Below, in pieces: positions 20,465 to 30,945 of a DNA stretch of 64,000 nucleotides (its first letter is position 1; every line of letters begins with the position of its first letter). This stretch comes from Martelella mediterranea (GTDB taxonomy: Bacteria > Pseudomonadota > Alphaproteobacteria > Rhizobiales > Rhizobiaceae), in NCBI RefSeq assembly GCF_004342225.1, contig NZ_SMAR01000006.1, forward strand, positions 62,001-126,000. Direction: 5' to 3'. Made by a program: the position numbers and the translations under genes. The notes under the pieces were generated by a model that worked only from the letters and a program-made list of their open reading frames with translations, searched no databases and was not told where the DNA came from.

Positions 20465-20538
20465 AGTGTGGTGAATTTGAAATTCGCCTCATTATTGCAG
20501 CAACCTCGAATGCGAATTCCAAATTCGAAAACCACACT
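20465..20538. repeat. Intergenic inverted-repeat element A
   Basis: Arms AGTGTGGT (20465-20472) and ACCACACT (20531-20538) with inner AATTCG/CGAATT (20481-20486, 20513-20518) form a 74-bp imperfect palindrome upstream of the LolA-like gene. It looks like a small non-coding dispersed repeat; other copies in the genome were not available to check. Confidence 0.6.
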
Positions 20539-20553
20539 GGAAACATAAACTTG

Positions 20554-20720
20554 CTAGTCACCCTCGTTGAATCTGATGTTCGTTCAGAGCAAGCGGAACA
20601 ATGAGACGAACTTCAGATTCGGGTGACTAGAGCGCCGTGCATCCATTCGGATGCACAAAGGACGCTCTACCCTATTGAAACTACGCATCGTGCTTTCCGA
20701 AAATCGATTCCGATTTTCGG
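20554..20720. repeat. Composite palindromic repeat B after ftsK
   Basis: Three nested or adjacent palindromes: CTAGTCACC (20554-20562) with GGTGACTAG (20622-20630); TAGAGCG (20628-20634) with CGCTCTA (20663-20669) around the GTGCATCC/GGATGCAC stem; and a perfect 10-bp stem CCGAAAATCG/CGATTTTCGG (20697-20706, 20711-20720) with loop ATTC. The TAGAGCG...CGCTCTA and CCGAAAATCG forms recall palindromic intergenic repeats of Brucella/Ochrobactrum genomes. The last hairpin lies 22 bp past the ftsK stop and may aid termination. Confidence 0.65.
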
Positions 20721-20741
20721 GCCGATGCTGTAGATGGGACC

Positions 20742-23441
20742 TCAATTTGTCCCTTCAATGATATCCCGCTCCGTTGGCACCAGAATTTCACGCTTGCCTG
20801 CATGGTTCGCAGGGCCGATGACGCCTTCGTCTTCCATGCGTTCAATCAGCGTTGCCGCCCGGTTATAACCGATGCCAAGACGGCGCTGAATGTAGGAGGT
20901 CGACGCTTTACCGTCACGCAGCACGATCGCAACCGCCTGATCATACGGGTCATCAGACTTACCCAGATTGGACGCACTGCCGCCGTCACCGTCAGAGTAC
21001 CCCTCCTCATCATCATCGGCAGTTACGGCATCCAGATAATCAGGCGTACCTTGAGTCTTGAGGTAGGCCACCACGTCTTCGACTTCCGGATCTGATACAA
21101 ACGGACCATGCACACGCTGAATACGGCCACCACCGGCCATATGCAGCATATCCCCCATGCCCAGAAGCTGTTCAGCGCCCTGTTCTCCAAGAATCGTGCG
21201 GCTGTCGATCTTCGAAGTCACCTGGAAGGAGATACGCGTCGGGAAGTTGGCCTTGATCGTACCGGTGATAACATCGACGGACGGACGCTGCGTTGCCATG
21301 ATCACATGAATGCCCGCCGCGCGTGCCATCTGCGCCAGCCGCTGGACAGCGCCTTCGATATCCTTGCCTGCGACCATCATCAGGTCGGCCATCTCGTCAA
21401 TAATCACGACGATATAGGGCATCGGCTCCAGATCGAACTCTTCCGTTTCATAGATCGCCTCGCCGGTCTCACGGTCAAAGCCGGTCTGAACCGTTCTTGA
21501 CAGCGTTTCGCCCTTCTCATTGGCTTGCCGGACACGATTGTTGAACCCGTCGATGTTGCGCACGCCAAGCTTGGCCATATTCTTGTAGCGCTCTTCCATC
21601 TCGCGCACGGTCCATTTCAGCGCCACAACCGCCTTTTTCGGGTCCGTTACGACCGGGGAAAGAAGATGCGGGATGCCATCATAGACGGAAAGCTCCAGCA
21701 TTTTAGGATCGATCATGATCAGACGGCATTGCTCCGGTGTCATCCGGTAAAGCAGTGACAGGATCATGGTGTTGACCGCAACGGACTTACCGGAACCGGT
21801 GGTGCCGGCAATCAGCAGATGCGGCATCTTCGCAAGATCGACCGTGACCGATTCGCCGCCGATCGTCTTGCCAAGCGCCATAGCCAGTTTGGCCTTGGAA
21901 TTTTCAAACCCTTCGCTGGCGATGATTTCGCGCAGGAACACGGTTTCGCGATTGGGATTAGGCAGTTCGATGCCGATGGCATTCCGGCCCGGAATAACAG
22001 CAACACGCGCCGAAATCGCGGCCATGGAACGAGCAATATCATCGGCAAGCCCGATCACGCGGGAGGATTTAATGCCCGGCGCCGGCTCGAGTTCGTAGAG
22101 CGTGACCACGGGTCCGGGGCGCACATGAATAATCTCGCCTTTGACACCAAAGTCCTGCAGCACTTTTTCAAGCGCACGGGCATTTTCTTCCAGTGTCTCC
22201 TTGGACAGCGCCTTATCGCGCGCAATCCCCTTCGGCTCGGTGAGCAATTCAACAGAGGGAATCTGAAAGCCATCTTCCGGCAGAAGTGAGGCCTGTGCAT
22301 CGCGCATAACACGCGCACCGGGCCTGAGTGGCGGTGCCTGCGATGCCACGACCGGTCCACGCGTTTGCTCCTGTCGCGCCCGCGGCTGATCCAGATCCGC
22401 GCTCAAAACACCTTCCGGCAGATCGTCATCAGCACTATAGGAGAACTCATCGTCGTCATCATCCGCGCCATAATCAAAAGCAGTTGCTGACGGTGCATAA
22501 TCGCTGGCAGACTGATAATCCGGATCCACAAGGCTGGGTTCGCCGCGCCGCTGCCATGGCGGAAGGTTGCTGTTGTCGTCCAGCCTGTCGAACCGCTCCT
22601 CGTTAAAATCATAAGGCTCTTCGAAATCGCCCTCTTCGTCTTCTGCACGGCGGCGGGCAAAAATATGATTCAGCCTTGCCTTCGTAATCAGCCAGAAATG
22701 CGCCATATGGCCGATCAGCGGTGCGATAGAAAACCGGCTTTCGCGCTCATCGGAAAGATCTGCAACCGATGGCACACCGATATCCTCATCATCGACGGAG
22801 CGCTTCGGTTTTTCTTCGACAATCTTCGGATACCGCACCAGCAAACCGGCTGAATAGAGCTGCAGCCAAAGCGCAGGAACGGCAAAGAGACCACCAATGA
22901 CCATCGCCGCGATGCCGGACGGATACTGCCCCAGAAACAGCGCCGGAAAACGCAGAATCAGATCACCTGAAACACCGCCCAGACCATTGGGCAACGGCCA
23001 TGTTGGCGGTGCGGGAAAGCAGCCAAGAACTGCGGCGGTGACCACAGCGGCACCAATCCAGGCGAAAAAGCGAGAGGGTTTACGATAAACCGGGCGACCG
23101 GTGATCAGCGCCAGAGCCCATGAGAGAACCGGCAGCAAGGCAAAGACACTGGCCAGCCCGAAAGCCTGCATGACCACATCAGCGAAATTCGCTCCGGGAT
23201 AGCCCAGAACATTGGTCGGCAACCGGCCCGTTGCGTTCGAACCACTGGGGTCATCGACATTCCATGTCGCCAGCGCCGCCACGGCAAGGCAAAGCGCCAG
23301 AAACAACGCAAATCCCATCAGCGCCGCAACCTGACGGCGGAGAAACCCGGTAAACGAAAATGTTCCGTCATTCTTGTTTCCCATGCGATCCGTCGAGGCA
23401 GCCATACTCATCTCACTCATTGAAAAATCACGTTCAGACAC
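20742..23441 (-). CDS. ftsK: DNA translocase FtsK
   Basis: Septal DNA pump that clears and aligns the chromosome terminus at division. The 899-residue protein has four membrane segments in the first roughly 200 residues, an acidic linker (about 260-370), the alpha domain, the beta ATPase domain with Walker A GTTGSGKS and the Walker B-like [12 protein letters not shown], and a C-terminal gamma winged helix ([24 protein letters not shown]) that reads KOPS sites. An internal ATG may be the true start since several Met lie in the first 20 residues. The gene is followed by the palindromic repeat B. Confidence 0.97.
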   Translation of the reverse strand: MSERDFSMSEMSMAASTDRMGNKNDGTFSFTGFLRRQVAALMGFALFLALCLAVAALATWNVDDPSGSNATGRLPTNVLGYPGANFADVVMQAFGLASVFALLPVLSWALALITGRPVYRKPSRFFAWIGAAVVTAAVLGCFPAPPTWPLPNGLGGVSGDLILRFPALFLGQYPSGIAAMVIGGLFAVPALWLQLYSAGLLVRYPKIVEEKPKRSVDDEDIGVPSVADLSDERESRFSIAPLIGHMAHFWLITKARLNHIFARRRAEDEEGDFEEPYDFNEERFDRLDDNSNLPPWQRRGEPSLVDPDYQSASDYAPSATAFDYGADDDDDEFSYSADDDLPEGVLSADLDQPRARQEQTRGPVVASQAPPLRPGARVMRDAQASLLPEDGFQIPSVELLTEPKGIARDKALSKETLEENARALEKVLQDFGVKGEIIHVRPGPVVTLYELEPAPGIKSSRVIGLADDIARSMAAISARVAVIPGRNAIGIELPNPNRETVFLREIIASEGFENSKAKLAMALGKTIGGESVTVDLAKMPHLLIAGTTGSGKSVAVNTMILSLLYRMTPEQCRLIMIDPKMLELSVYDGIPHLLSPVVTDPKKAVVALKWTVREMEERYKNMAKLGVRNIDGFNNRVRQANEKGETLSRTVQTGFDRETGEAIYETEEFDLEPMPYIVVIIDEMADLMMVAGKDIEGAVQRLAQMARAAGIHVIMATQRPSVDVITGTIKANFPTRISFQVTSKIDSRTILGEQGAEQLLGMGDMLHMAGGGRIQRVHGPFVSDPEVEDVVAYLKTQGTPDYLDAVTADDDEEGYSDGDGGSASNLGKSDDPYDQAVAIVLRDGKASTSYIQRRLGIGYNRAATLIERMEDEGVIGPANHAGKREILVPTERDIIEGTN

Positions 23442-23560
23442 TGCTGTGCACCGCCGGATATCCGGTCACAGAACACAGACTTCTAAAGCAACGCTAACAG
23501 CGAGGAGTTAAAACCTCTTTAACCATCCTGAACCGACGTGACAGAGCGGCAAAAACAACA

Positions 23561-23586
23561 AAAGCCCGGCATGGTGACCGGGCTTT
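23561..23586 (-). terminator. Terminator of glnK-amtB
   Basis: Perfect 9-bp stem AAAGCCCGG/CCGGGCTTT (23561-23569, 23578-23586) followed on the minus strand by a T-rich stretch. It lies about 40 bp past the amtB stop. Confidence 0.85.
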
Positions 23587-23623
23587 CGCAGAGCCTGCAA
23601 TGCAGGCGCTCAGTAAACTGGAA

Positions 23624-24952
23624 TTACATGAATTCCGGATAGGCTTCGACACCAACTTCAGATTTGTCGAGACCATCGGCTTCTTCTTCCGGCGAAACCC
23701 GGATACCCATGATGGCTTTCAGAATGAACCAGACGATCAGCGATGCGATGAAGGTGAAGGCACCGATTGCCACGATACCGATCAGCTGAACGCCGTAGGA
23801 AGCATCGGAGTTCGTGGCAGCAACGATGAACGTGCCCCAGATACCGGCAACAAGGTGAACCGGGATCGCACCGACAACGTCATCGATCTTCAGCTTGTCA
23901 AGAAGCGGAACAACGAGGACGACGATGACGCCACCAATACCACCGATGAACAGAGCCATCGGAACAGTCGGAGTCAGCGGTTCAGCCGTGATCGAAACCA
24001 GGCCGGCCAGAGCGCCGTTGAGAACCATGGTTACGTCGACCTTCTTGTAGATGATCTGCAGCAGGATCATCGCAACAACGGCACCGGCAGCAGCGGCCAG
24101 GTTGGTGTTGACGAAGATCTTGGAGACATCACCGGCATCGGCAATCGAACCGAGCGCAAGCTGCGAACCGCCATTGAAGCCGAACCAGCCGAGCCACAGA
24201 ATGAAGGTACCCAGAACGGCCAGCGGAATGTTTGAACCCGGCATCGGGTTAACCGTGCCATCCGGCGAATATTTGCCTGCACGCGGGCCAAGAACGATGG
24301 CACCGGCAAGGGCTGCCCAGCCGCCAACGGAGTGAACGAGCGTGGAGCCGGCAAAGTCGGAGAAGCCCATGCCGTCGAGCCAGCCTGCACCCCATTCCCA
24401 CGAGCCGGTGATCGGGTAGAGAATACCGGTCAGAATGACGGTGAAGATGATGAACGGCCAGAACTTGATACGTTCGGCAACCGTACCGGAAACGATCGAA
24501 GCGGTGGTCGCGCAGAAAACCATCTGAAAGAACCAGTCGGAAGCGACCGAATAGCCGGCGGAGCCGTCATCAAGGCCGGGGCCCGGGAAGACGTAAGGGC
24601 CAAATGTGCCCATGAAACCGCCATCGACGCCTGAGTACATCAGGTTGTAACCGGTGAACCAGAACATGATGCCGCCTACGGAATAAAGGGCGATGTTCTT
24701 AAGCCCCTGCATGGAAGCGTTTTTCTTGCGCACCAGGCCCATTTCCAGCATGGCAAAGCCTGCGGCCATCCACATAACCAGGAAGCCGCCAATCAGAAAA
24801 AGAAGCGTATTGAAGATTTCCTGCGTGGCCGGGGATACCCCCGTCGCGGTGGTGAGATCGATGATCGTCTCCTCCTGCGCAAGCGCGGGAAGGGCAAACG
24901 AAGCTGCAGCAATCGCAGTGGCGCCCGCAAATAGTTTAAGTTTGGAAGACAT
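23624..24952 (-). CDS. amtB: Ammonium transporter AmtB
   Basis: Inner-membrane trimeric ammonium channel, closed by GlnK when nitrogen is plentiful. The 442-residue protein starts with a signal peptide (about 1-23, ending ALPALAQ) and has 11 membrane segments. Amt signatures include the signature GSTLVHSVGGWAALAGAIVLGPR with the pore His, and VHLVAGIWGT with the second His. The ATG at 24952 is chosen because a GGGGG ribosome site precedes it and the signal peptide then fits. It lies 22 bases after glnK, one operon. Confidence 0.96.
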   Translation of the reverse strand: MSSKLKLFAGATAIAAASFALPALAQEETIIDLTTATGVSPATQEIFNTLLFLIGGFLVMWMAAGFAMLEMGLVRKKNASMQGLKNIALYSVGGIMFWFTGYNLMYSGVDGGFMGTFGPYVFPGPGLDDGSAGYSVASDWFFQMVFCATTASIVSGTVAERIKFWPFIIFTVILTGILYPITGSWEWGAGWLDGMGFSDFAGSTLVHSVGGWAALAGAIVLGPRAGKYSPDGTVNPMPGSNIPLAVLGTFILWLGWFGFNGGSQLALGSIADAGDVSKIFVNTNLAAAAGAVVAMILLQIIYKKVDVTMVLNGALAGLVSITAEPLTPTVPMALFIGGIGGVIVVLVVPLLDKLKIDDVVGAIPVHLVAGIWGTFIVAATNSDASYGVQLIGIVAIGAFTFIASLIVWFILKAIMGIRVSPEEEADGLDKSEVGVEAYPEFM

Positions 24953-24974
24953 AGACTGATTACCCCCTGCTGTC

Positions 24975-25391
<417 letters not shown>

Positions 25392-25404
25392 CTAACCCCT
25401 ACAT

Positions 25405-25420
25405 ACAAAGTCCGTGCCAG
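25405..25420 (-). promoter_or_regulatory. Sigma54 (RpoN) promoter of glnK-amtB
   Basis: Minus-strand TGGCACG-GACT-TTGTA matches the RpoN consensus TGGCACG-N4-TTGCA at all positions except one in the -12 element. It lies about 92 bp upstream of the glnK start. NtrC-type enhancer sites would lie to the right (upstream), but were not identified. Confidence 0.85.
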
Positions 25421-25597
25421 ATTCGTTTAAAATAAACATCTTATTGATTTTATTTACTTTTTATTAGCGACACACATTTCAGGAAAAAGACTGATCTCAG
25501 TTTGGCCGCATTTCTGCGCGTTTTGCAGCAACTGCACAAAAAATATGCAAATGCCCGAATGGACCACATCTTCCGGAATCTGGCATTGCAGACACCG

Positions 25598-26500
25598 TCA
25601 GTCGACATTCTTCAGGTAGAAGGGACGAACATTATCGCGCTCACGGATAAGTCCCTCCTGAGCAACGGAGGCGACAAGCGCGCCATCGCGTGTAAAAATC
25701 TTTCCAAAAGCCAGACCGCGCGCATTACTGGCCGACGGACTTTCATGGACGTAGAGCAGCCAGTCGCCTGTATCGAAAGGCCGGTGAAACCAGACCGCAT
25801 GATCGAGACTTGCCACCTGCACCGTATCGGAAAAGACGGAACGGCCATGCGCATAAAGCGTCGCATCCAGCAGTGTCATATCCGACATATAGGCCAGAAA
25901 TGCCGTCTGATAGGCCCGGCTCTTGGGTGAATCGCCATTGGCACGCATCCAGATCGACTGAGACGTGCCGGGCGTCTTGCGCCAGAGAAAGCTCTCCATA
26001 TCGACCGGACGGATTTCAATGGGCCGCTCACGCTTCCAGTAATTGCGGATCGGCGCGGGAATACGCTCGTCCTCACCGGACATATCGCTGGCACTAAGCG
26101 CTTCGGGCGGTGGCACATCGGGCATTTCCGACTGATGATCGAAACCGGTTTCTTCGCACTGGAAGGACGCCGTCATCTGAAAAATTGGCTGACCATGCTG
26201 AATGGCTCGCACGCTTCGGGTCAGAAAGCTTCGCCCGTCACGCAAACGATCCACCTGAAAGATGATCGGAACATCGGTGTCGCCCGGACGCATGAAGTAG
26301 CCATGGAGCGAATGTACGAAAAAAGAATCAGGCGCTGTTCGCTGGGCAGCAACGAGCGACTGCGCCACGACCTGCCCGCCGAACACACGCTGCCAGGTCG
26401 TTACGGGACTTTCACCGCGATAAAGATTCTGCTCAAGACGCTCCAGGTCAAGCAATTCTGCCAGAGCCTTGCCGCTTTCGCCGCCTTTGACCTGTGACAT
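25598..26500 (-). CDS. tesB: Acyl-CoA thioesterase II
   Basis: TesB-type enzyme that hydrolyses medium and long acyl-CoA to free acid and CoA. The 300-residue protein has the two hotdog domains expected; N-terminal LLDLERLEQNLYRGESP and RVFGGQVVAQSL are typical, as are SLHGYFMRPGD and SLDHAVWFHRPF with the conserved Asp/His region. It stands alone, convergent with nothing nearby, and its promoter overlaps the leader of the divergent ubiH-like gene. Confidence 0.95.
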   Translation of the reverse strand: MSQVKGGESGKALAELLDLERLEQNLYRGESPVTTWQRVFGGQVVAQSLVAAQRTAPDSFFVHSLHGYFMRPGDTDVPIIFQVDRLRDGRSFLTRSVRAIQHGQPIFQMTASFQCEETGFDHQSEMPDVPPPEALSASDMSGEDERIPAPIRNYWKRERPIEIRPVDMESFLWRKTPGTSQSIWMRANGDSPKSRAYQTAFLAYMSDMTLLDATLYAHGRSVFSDTVQVASLDHAVWFHRPFDTGDWLLYVHESPSASNARGLAFGKIFTRDGALVASVAQEGLIRERDNVRPFYLKNVD

Positions 26501-26614
26501 TTATCTATGTTCCCTATATATCGAACTGAGTATGGCATCGCGATATAACAGCTTTGATGCCTTCAATCGAGATCGGCGGTTTCGCGCGCCGAAACATGGC
26601 AAAGGGAGCGCAAG

Positions 26615-27829
26615 ATGAAGGATATTATCGTTGTCGGTGGCGGCTATGTCGGCCTGTCCGTCGCGGTTGCTGTCAAAAAATCGGCGCCACACCTCGATAT
26701 CGTCTTGATGGAGGCCGCTCCTGAACATGTCTGGGAGAAAGACCAGCGCGCATCTGCAGTGATCGATGCTGCGGTAAACATGCTGAAAACTCTTGGTCTG
26801 TGGGATGAAATCAAGCCGGAGGCGCAGCCGATCAACGACATGATCGTAACCGACTCAAAAACCGGCGAACCGGTCAAGCCGGTATTTCTGACCTTTGCAG
26901 ACAGTCGCGAAAGCGCAAAACCGTTTGCTTATATGATACCCAATGTAGCAATGGTGCGGGCGTTGCGCCGCTCGGCAGAAGAGCTGGGCATTGAAATCCG
27001 TCATAATGCCGCCGTGACAGCCTTTTCAGATGAAGGCGGCAACGCGAAGATCACGCTGGCGGACGGCGACGTTTTTGAGACACGCCTTGTGGTCGCCTGT
27101 GACGGCGTGCGCTCGCGCCTGCGGGACATGGCTGGCATCAAAACGGTAAAATTTGACTATGGCCAGTCGGGTATTGTGACAACTGTGGAGCACGAACGCC
27201 CGCATAATGGCCGGGCAGAAGAACACTTTCTGCCAGCTGGCCCGTTCGCCATACTGCCGCTCACCGGCAATCGCTCGTCGCTGGTCTGGACCGAGCGCAC
27301 CTCAGATGCCGAACGCCTGGTCAACAGCGACGACATGATTTTTGAATTCGAGCTGGAGCGGCGGTTCGGCCATCACCTTGGCAAGCTGACGCTTGCCGGG
27401 GGCCGCAAGGCGTTTCCGCTCGGCCTCACGCTGTCACGCTCATTCATTGCATCGCGTATGGCGCTTGCCGGCGATGCGGCCCACGGCATTCACCCGATTT
27501 CAGGCCAGGGCCTCAATCTCGGCTTCAAGGATGTTGCCGCACTGGCCGAGACCATCGTCGAAGCTGACCGGATGGGCCTTGATATCGGAGCTTTTGACAC
27601 GCTGGAGCGCTATCAGATCTGGCGGCGCTTCGACACGGTGCGTATGGGCGCGACAACCGACATCCTGAACCGGCTGTTCTCGAATGACATCGGCCCGCTC
27701 AGACTGGCGCGCGATGTCGGCCTCGGTCTCGTTGACCGCATGCCAGGCCTCAAGCGCTACTTCATTGAAGAGGCCGCAGGACGCACCTCCCGCGAGATGC
27801 CGAAGCTTCTCGAAGGCGAATTGCTGTAG
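26615..27829 (+). CDS. UbiH/UbiF family FAD monooxygenase
   Basis: FAD-dependent ring hydroxylase of the ubiquinone-biosynthesis type. The 404-residue protein has the N-terminal FAD-binding GxGxxG (VVGGGYVGLSVA), the central DG motif VACDGVRSRLR and the second FAD motif GDAAHGIHPISGQGLNLGFKD. It is divergent from tesB. Which ring position of ubiquinone is modified cannot be said; alphaproteobacteria may carry several (UbiH, UbiL, UbiM). Confidence 0.9.
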   Translation: MKDIIVVGGGYVGLSVAVAVKKSAPHLDIVLMEAAPEHVWEKDQRASAVIDAAVNMLKTLGLWDEIKPEAQPINDMIVTDSKTGEPVKPVFLTFADSRESAKPFAYMIPNVAMVRALRRSAEELGIEIRHNAAVTAFSDEGGNAKITLADGDVFETRLVVACDGVRSRLRDMAGIKTVKFDYGQSGIVTTVEHERPHNGRAEEHFLPAGPFAILPLTGNRSSLVWTERTSDAERLVNSDDMIFEFELERRFGHHLGKLTLAGGRKAFPLGLTLSRSFIASRMALAGDAAHGIHPISGQGLNLGFKDVAALAETIVEADRMGLDIGAFDTLERYQIWRRFDTVRMGATTDILNRLFSNDIGPLRLARDVGLGLVDRMPGLKRYFIEEAAGRTSREMPKLLEGELL

Positions 27830-28269
27830 CCACCCGGTTTTCCTGCATAAAGTGAACGAAAAAGACAAGTCAGCCATCGCTTTGCCAAGGCCGTTCATAG
27901 GGTCGTGCCTGTATCGCGCACGCACGCCACCGAAGCAGATTGAGCGACACACCAAAAGTGAAGAATATTCCGTCTAGATCGTTGCGTTTTGTGGCACAGT
28001 TCAGACGATGACCTATCTCGCCCGGCAAAAGTGGCACTCGACAAAATGTCCATACTACAGACTGATATTATAGCAAAACATTCAATTTACCGTCAAAAAA
28101 CTGTAGCAAAAAAGTGATAAGTGCGGCGCCTAACGTCCCGAAAAATGGGACATTTTTGACGAATTTGGTTTTCGTCTCCGGTTGCTGGCGACAGCGGCGT
28201 TCAGCATATTCCCGATGCATTTGGCCCGAAAATTCCCGAGACAAAACTTCCCTTCACAGGAGCTGATTT
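27830..28269. other. Intergenic region with inverted repeats upstream of ABC operon
   Basis: No gene seen in this 440-bp AT-richer stretch. It holds CGTCAAAAA (28091-28099) facing TTTTTGACG (28153-28161), and inside it GTCCC (28135-28139) with GGGAC (28147-28151). The last 120 bases lie upstream of the ABC operon start and may contain its promoter and operator. A terminator of ubiH is also possible. Confidence 0.45.
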
Positions 28270-29232
28270 ATGATCCGCATGCTCAAGACTTCGATCGTCG
28301 CGCTGATGGCCGCAACAGCAGCCTCCGCCGTTTCCGCCGCTGACCTTACGGTCTACAGCGCAGGCCCGAAACCCCTGTCCGCCGCACTCGCTGAAGCCTT
28401 CACCGCCAAAACCGGCATCAAGGTCAACCTGTTCCAGTCCAACTCCGGCAAGGTCATGGCCCGCTATGAGGCCGAGAAGGCCAACCCGCAGGCCGATGTG
28501 CTGATCTCCGCATCCTGGGGACACGCGATCAACCTGAGCGAAGCGGGCGATCTGCTGGCCTACACCTCGCCCAACGCAGAAACCGTTCCGGGCTCGCTGA
28601 AGACGGACGATTACGTGGCGCAGGGCGCTGCGGCCATCGCGATTGCCTACAACACCTCGATGGACCTTCCCGCGCCTGCCGAATGGAGCGACCTGACGGG
28701 CGAAGCCTATTATGACATGGTCACCATGCCCGATCCGACGGCATCCGGTTCCGCGCTGACGCTGGTTCAGGGCCTTGCCAGCCAGGATGCCGATGCAACA
28801 TGGAAACTCTTTGCCGATCTGAAGGCCAACGGCATGATCATCCCCGGCGCCAATGCTGCAGCTTTGAACCCGGTTCTTTCCGGCGCACGCGGCGTTGTCT
28901 TCGGCGCAGTCGACTATATCGCACTTGGCCAGAAGGCAAAGGGCGAGGCCATCGAAGTGGTCTATCCCGAAAGCGGCACGGTGCTTGCGCCGCGCCCGAT
29001 CATGATCCCCAAATCGACCGATCAGGCCGATGAAGCCAAGCAGTTCGTCGGCTTCGTGCTGTCCGACGAAGGCCAGAAGCTGGTGGCCGACCGACTGATC
29101 CTGCCGGCCCGTACGGATATCGCGGCAAAGCGCCCCGGCTGGGACGAGCTGAACCTGATCGACTTCGACTATGTTCAGGCAGCGGCTGACGCCGACGAAA
29201 CCAAGGCATCTTTCAAGGCAGCGGTCGAGTAA
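28270..29232 (+). CDS. ABC transporter substrate-binding protein
   Basis: Periplasmic binding protein, 320 residues, with a cleavable signal peptide (about 1-24, ending SAVSA) and an extracellular-solute-binding fold like the iron(III)/AfuA/PotD class (DLTVYSAGPKPLSAALAEAF; KTGIKVNLFQSNSGKVMARYEAE). The class includes ferric iron, thiamine, sugar-phosphate and aminoethylphosphonate binders. Good ribosome site (CACAGGAGC) precedes the ATG. First gene of a plus-strand run with permease, ATPase, LysR and a metallophosphoesterase. Confidence 0.88.
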   Translation: MIRMLKTSIVALMAATAASAVSAADLTVYSAGPKPLSAALAEAFTAKTGIKVNLFQSNSGKVMARYEAEKANPQADVLISASWGHAINLSEAGDLLAYTSPNAETVPGSLKTDDYVAQGAAAIAIAYNTSMDLPAPAEWSDLTGEAYYDMVTMPDPTASGSALTLVQGLASQDADATWKLFADLKANGMIIPGANAAALNPVLSGARGVVFGAVDYIALGQKAKGEAIEVVYPESGTVLAPRPIMIPKSTDQADEAKQFVGFVLSDEGQKLVADRLILPARTDIAAKRPGWDELNLIDFDYVQAAADADETKASFKAAVE

Positions 29233-29239
29233 AGGTCCG

Positions 29240-30943
29240 ATGCCAGCCGATCAGCACCAGTCGGTGCCAAACCAGAACGGAGGCGCCATTCGCGCCTCCC
29301 TTTTTTACACGACGATGGGCATTGCCTTTCTCGTCGTCGCCCTGCCGATCATCGCTATCATCCTGTTTGCCGTCTTCCCGAAGTTCAACGAACTGTCCTT
29401 CACAGGCGCCTTCAGTAATTTCGTTCCCCATCTGGCAGACCCGCGCCTCGTGTCAGCGGTCTTCAACTCGGTCGCGCTGGCGCTTTCGGTCTGTGCCGCC
29501 TCAACCGTAATTGCACTTTTTGCAGCCCTGATCAGGGTCAAGCTCGGGCGGCGCGGCGTGGTCTGGGATGTGCTGTTCCTCATCCCCTTTCTCATTCCGC
29601 CGTTTACCGGCGCTTTTGCCTGGATCCAGCTCAGCCAGCGCAACGGCTTTCTTGAGCAGCTTTTCGGCTTCAATGTCTCCGACTTTCTGTTCAGTTTTGC
29701 CGGCATCGTCGCCGTCATGGCGCTGAACCTTTTTCCCGTCGTCTATTTCACCACATCCAGCGCGCTGCAGATCGTCGGCCAGCGTTATGAAGAGGTGGCC
29801 CGCTTTTATGGCGCCGGTGCGTTTCGCCGTCTCATACGCATCGTCCTGCCACTCATTGCCACGGCCATCGTATCCAGCAATCTTCTGGTCTTCATCCTGT
29901 CCGTGGAAGAATTCGGATCCGTCGAAATTCTCGGTCGCCGGGCCGGGCTTGATTTTGTCGTGACCTATATTCATGAAAAGCTCACAGACTGGCCCATCGA
30001 CCTGCCGGGCGCTTCGGTCCTCTCGCTGATCCTGATTGCGATCGCGCTGTGCGCCTATCTGTTTCACATGCGGATGACGCAACAGGTGACGACAAGCGTC
30101 GACGAAGTGCAGGCCGAAGCGCGGCATTCGCAATGGAACCGGCTCTGGACCATTCTCGGCCACTTCGTGCTTGCAGCACTGGCCATTATTGCCGTCTTCC
30201 TGCCACTGGCCTCCATCATGGCCAGCGCGATGATGCAGCGCATGTCAGCCGGGCTTACGCTTTCAAATCTCAATTTCTCGGCCTTCGTCACGCTGTTTAC
30301 CAGTCATGGCGAGGCGCAGGCGGCAATCCTGACCAGTCTGGAACTGGCCACCGTCACAGCGCTTGTGACGGTTGTGATCGGCATTCTGACCGCGTTTTTC
30401 ATCGTGCGCTGGCGTAACGCGCTTTCCGGACCGCTCGATTTTCTGATGACGCTGCCGAACGCCATTCCGGCGATGACGGTGGCCGTCGGGCTGATCCTCG
30501 TCTGGAACCAGGCCTTCTGGCCGTGGACGCCGTATAACACCTGGTGGGTGATGCTCTTGGCCTATACCTGCATCATGCTGCCCTATCCGGTGCGGATGAT
30601 TTCCAGCACGTTGAGGCAATTGCCAATGTCGATGCAGGATGCTGCGATTGTCTACGGCGCGACCGATCTTGGTGTAATCTGGCGCGTCAATGGCCCGGCC
30701 CTTCTCGGCGTTTCGCTGGCGTCTGGCTTCATCGTCTTCGCCATCGCCTCGCGCGAGCTTGTCACCTCGCTGTTGTTGACGCCGCCGGGCTTCCAGACGG
30801 TATCCACCTTCGTGTTCCACCAGTTCGACCAGGGCTCCGTCAATATTGCCATGGCGATGAGCATTGTCTCGGTTGTGATTTCCGGCAGTTTCATCACGCT
30901 TGGAAACTACCTCAACAGCCTTCGAAACCGGAAAGGCCAGTGA
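29240..30943 (+). CDS. ABC transporter permease, fused double domain
   Basis: Inner-membrane permease of the FbpB type, with two six-helix BPD-transport domains fused in one chain of 567 residues. Each half has an EAA-like loop for the ATPase: EEVARFYGAGAFRRL in the first and MQDAAIVYGATDLGV in the second. The start at 29240 has AAAGG behind the binding-protein stop eight bases away; the longer reading from 29171 overlaps that gene. It completes an iron/organophosphate-type importer. Confidence 0.9.
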   Translation: MPADQHQSVPNQNGGAIRASLFYTTMGIAFLVVALPIIAIILFAVFPKFNELSFTGAFSNFVPHLADPRLVSAVFNSVALALSVCAASTVIALFAALIRVKLGRRGVVWDVLFLIPFLIPPFTGAFAWIQLSQRNGFLEQLFGFNVSDFLFSFAGIVAVMALNLFPVVYFTTSSALQIVGQRYEEVARFYGAGAFRRLIRIVLPLIATAIVSSNLLVFILSVEEFGSVEILGRRAGLDFVVTYIHEKLTDWPIDLPGASVLSLILIAIALCAYLFHMRMTQQVTTSVDEVQAEARHSQWNRLWTILGHFVLAALAIIAVFLPLASIMASAMMQRMSAGLTLSNLNFSAFVTLFTSHGEAQAAILTSLELATVTALVTVVIGILTAFFIVRWRNALSGPLDFLMTLPNAIPAMTVAVGLILVWNQAFWPWTPYNTWWVMLLAYTCIMLPYPVRMISSTLRQLPMSMQDAAIVYGATDLGVIWRVNGPALLGVSLASGFIVFAIASRELVTSLLLTPPGFQTVSTFVFHQFDQGSVNIAMAMSIVSVVISGSFITLGNYLNSLRNRKGQ

Positions 30944-30945
30944 CC

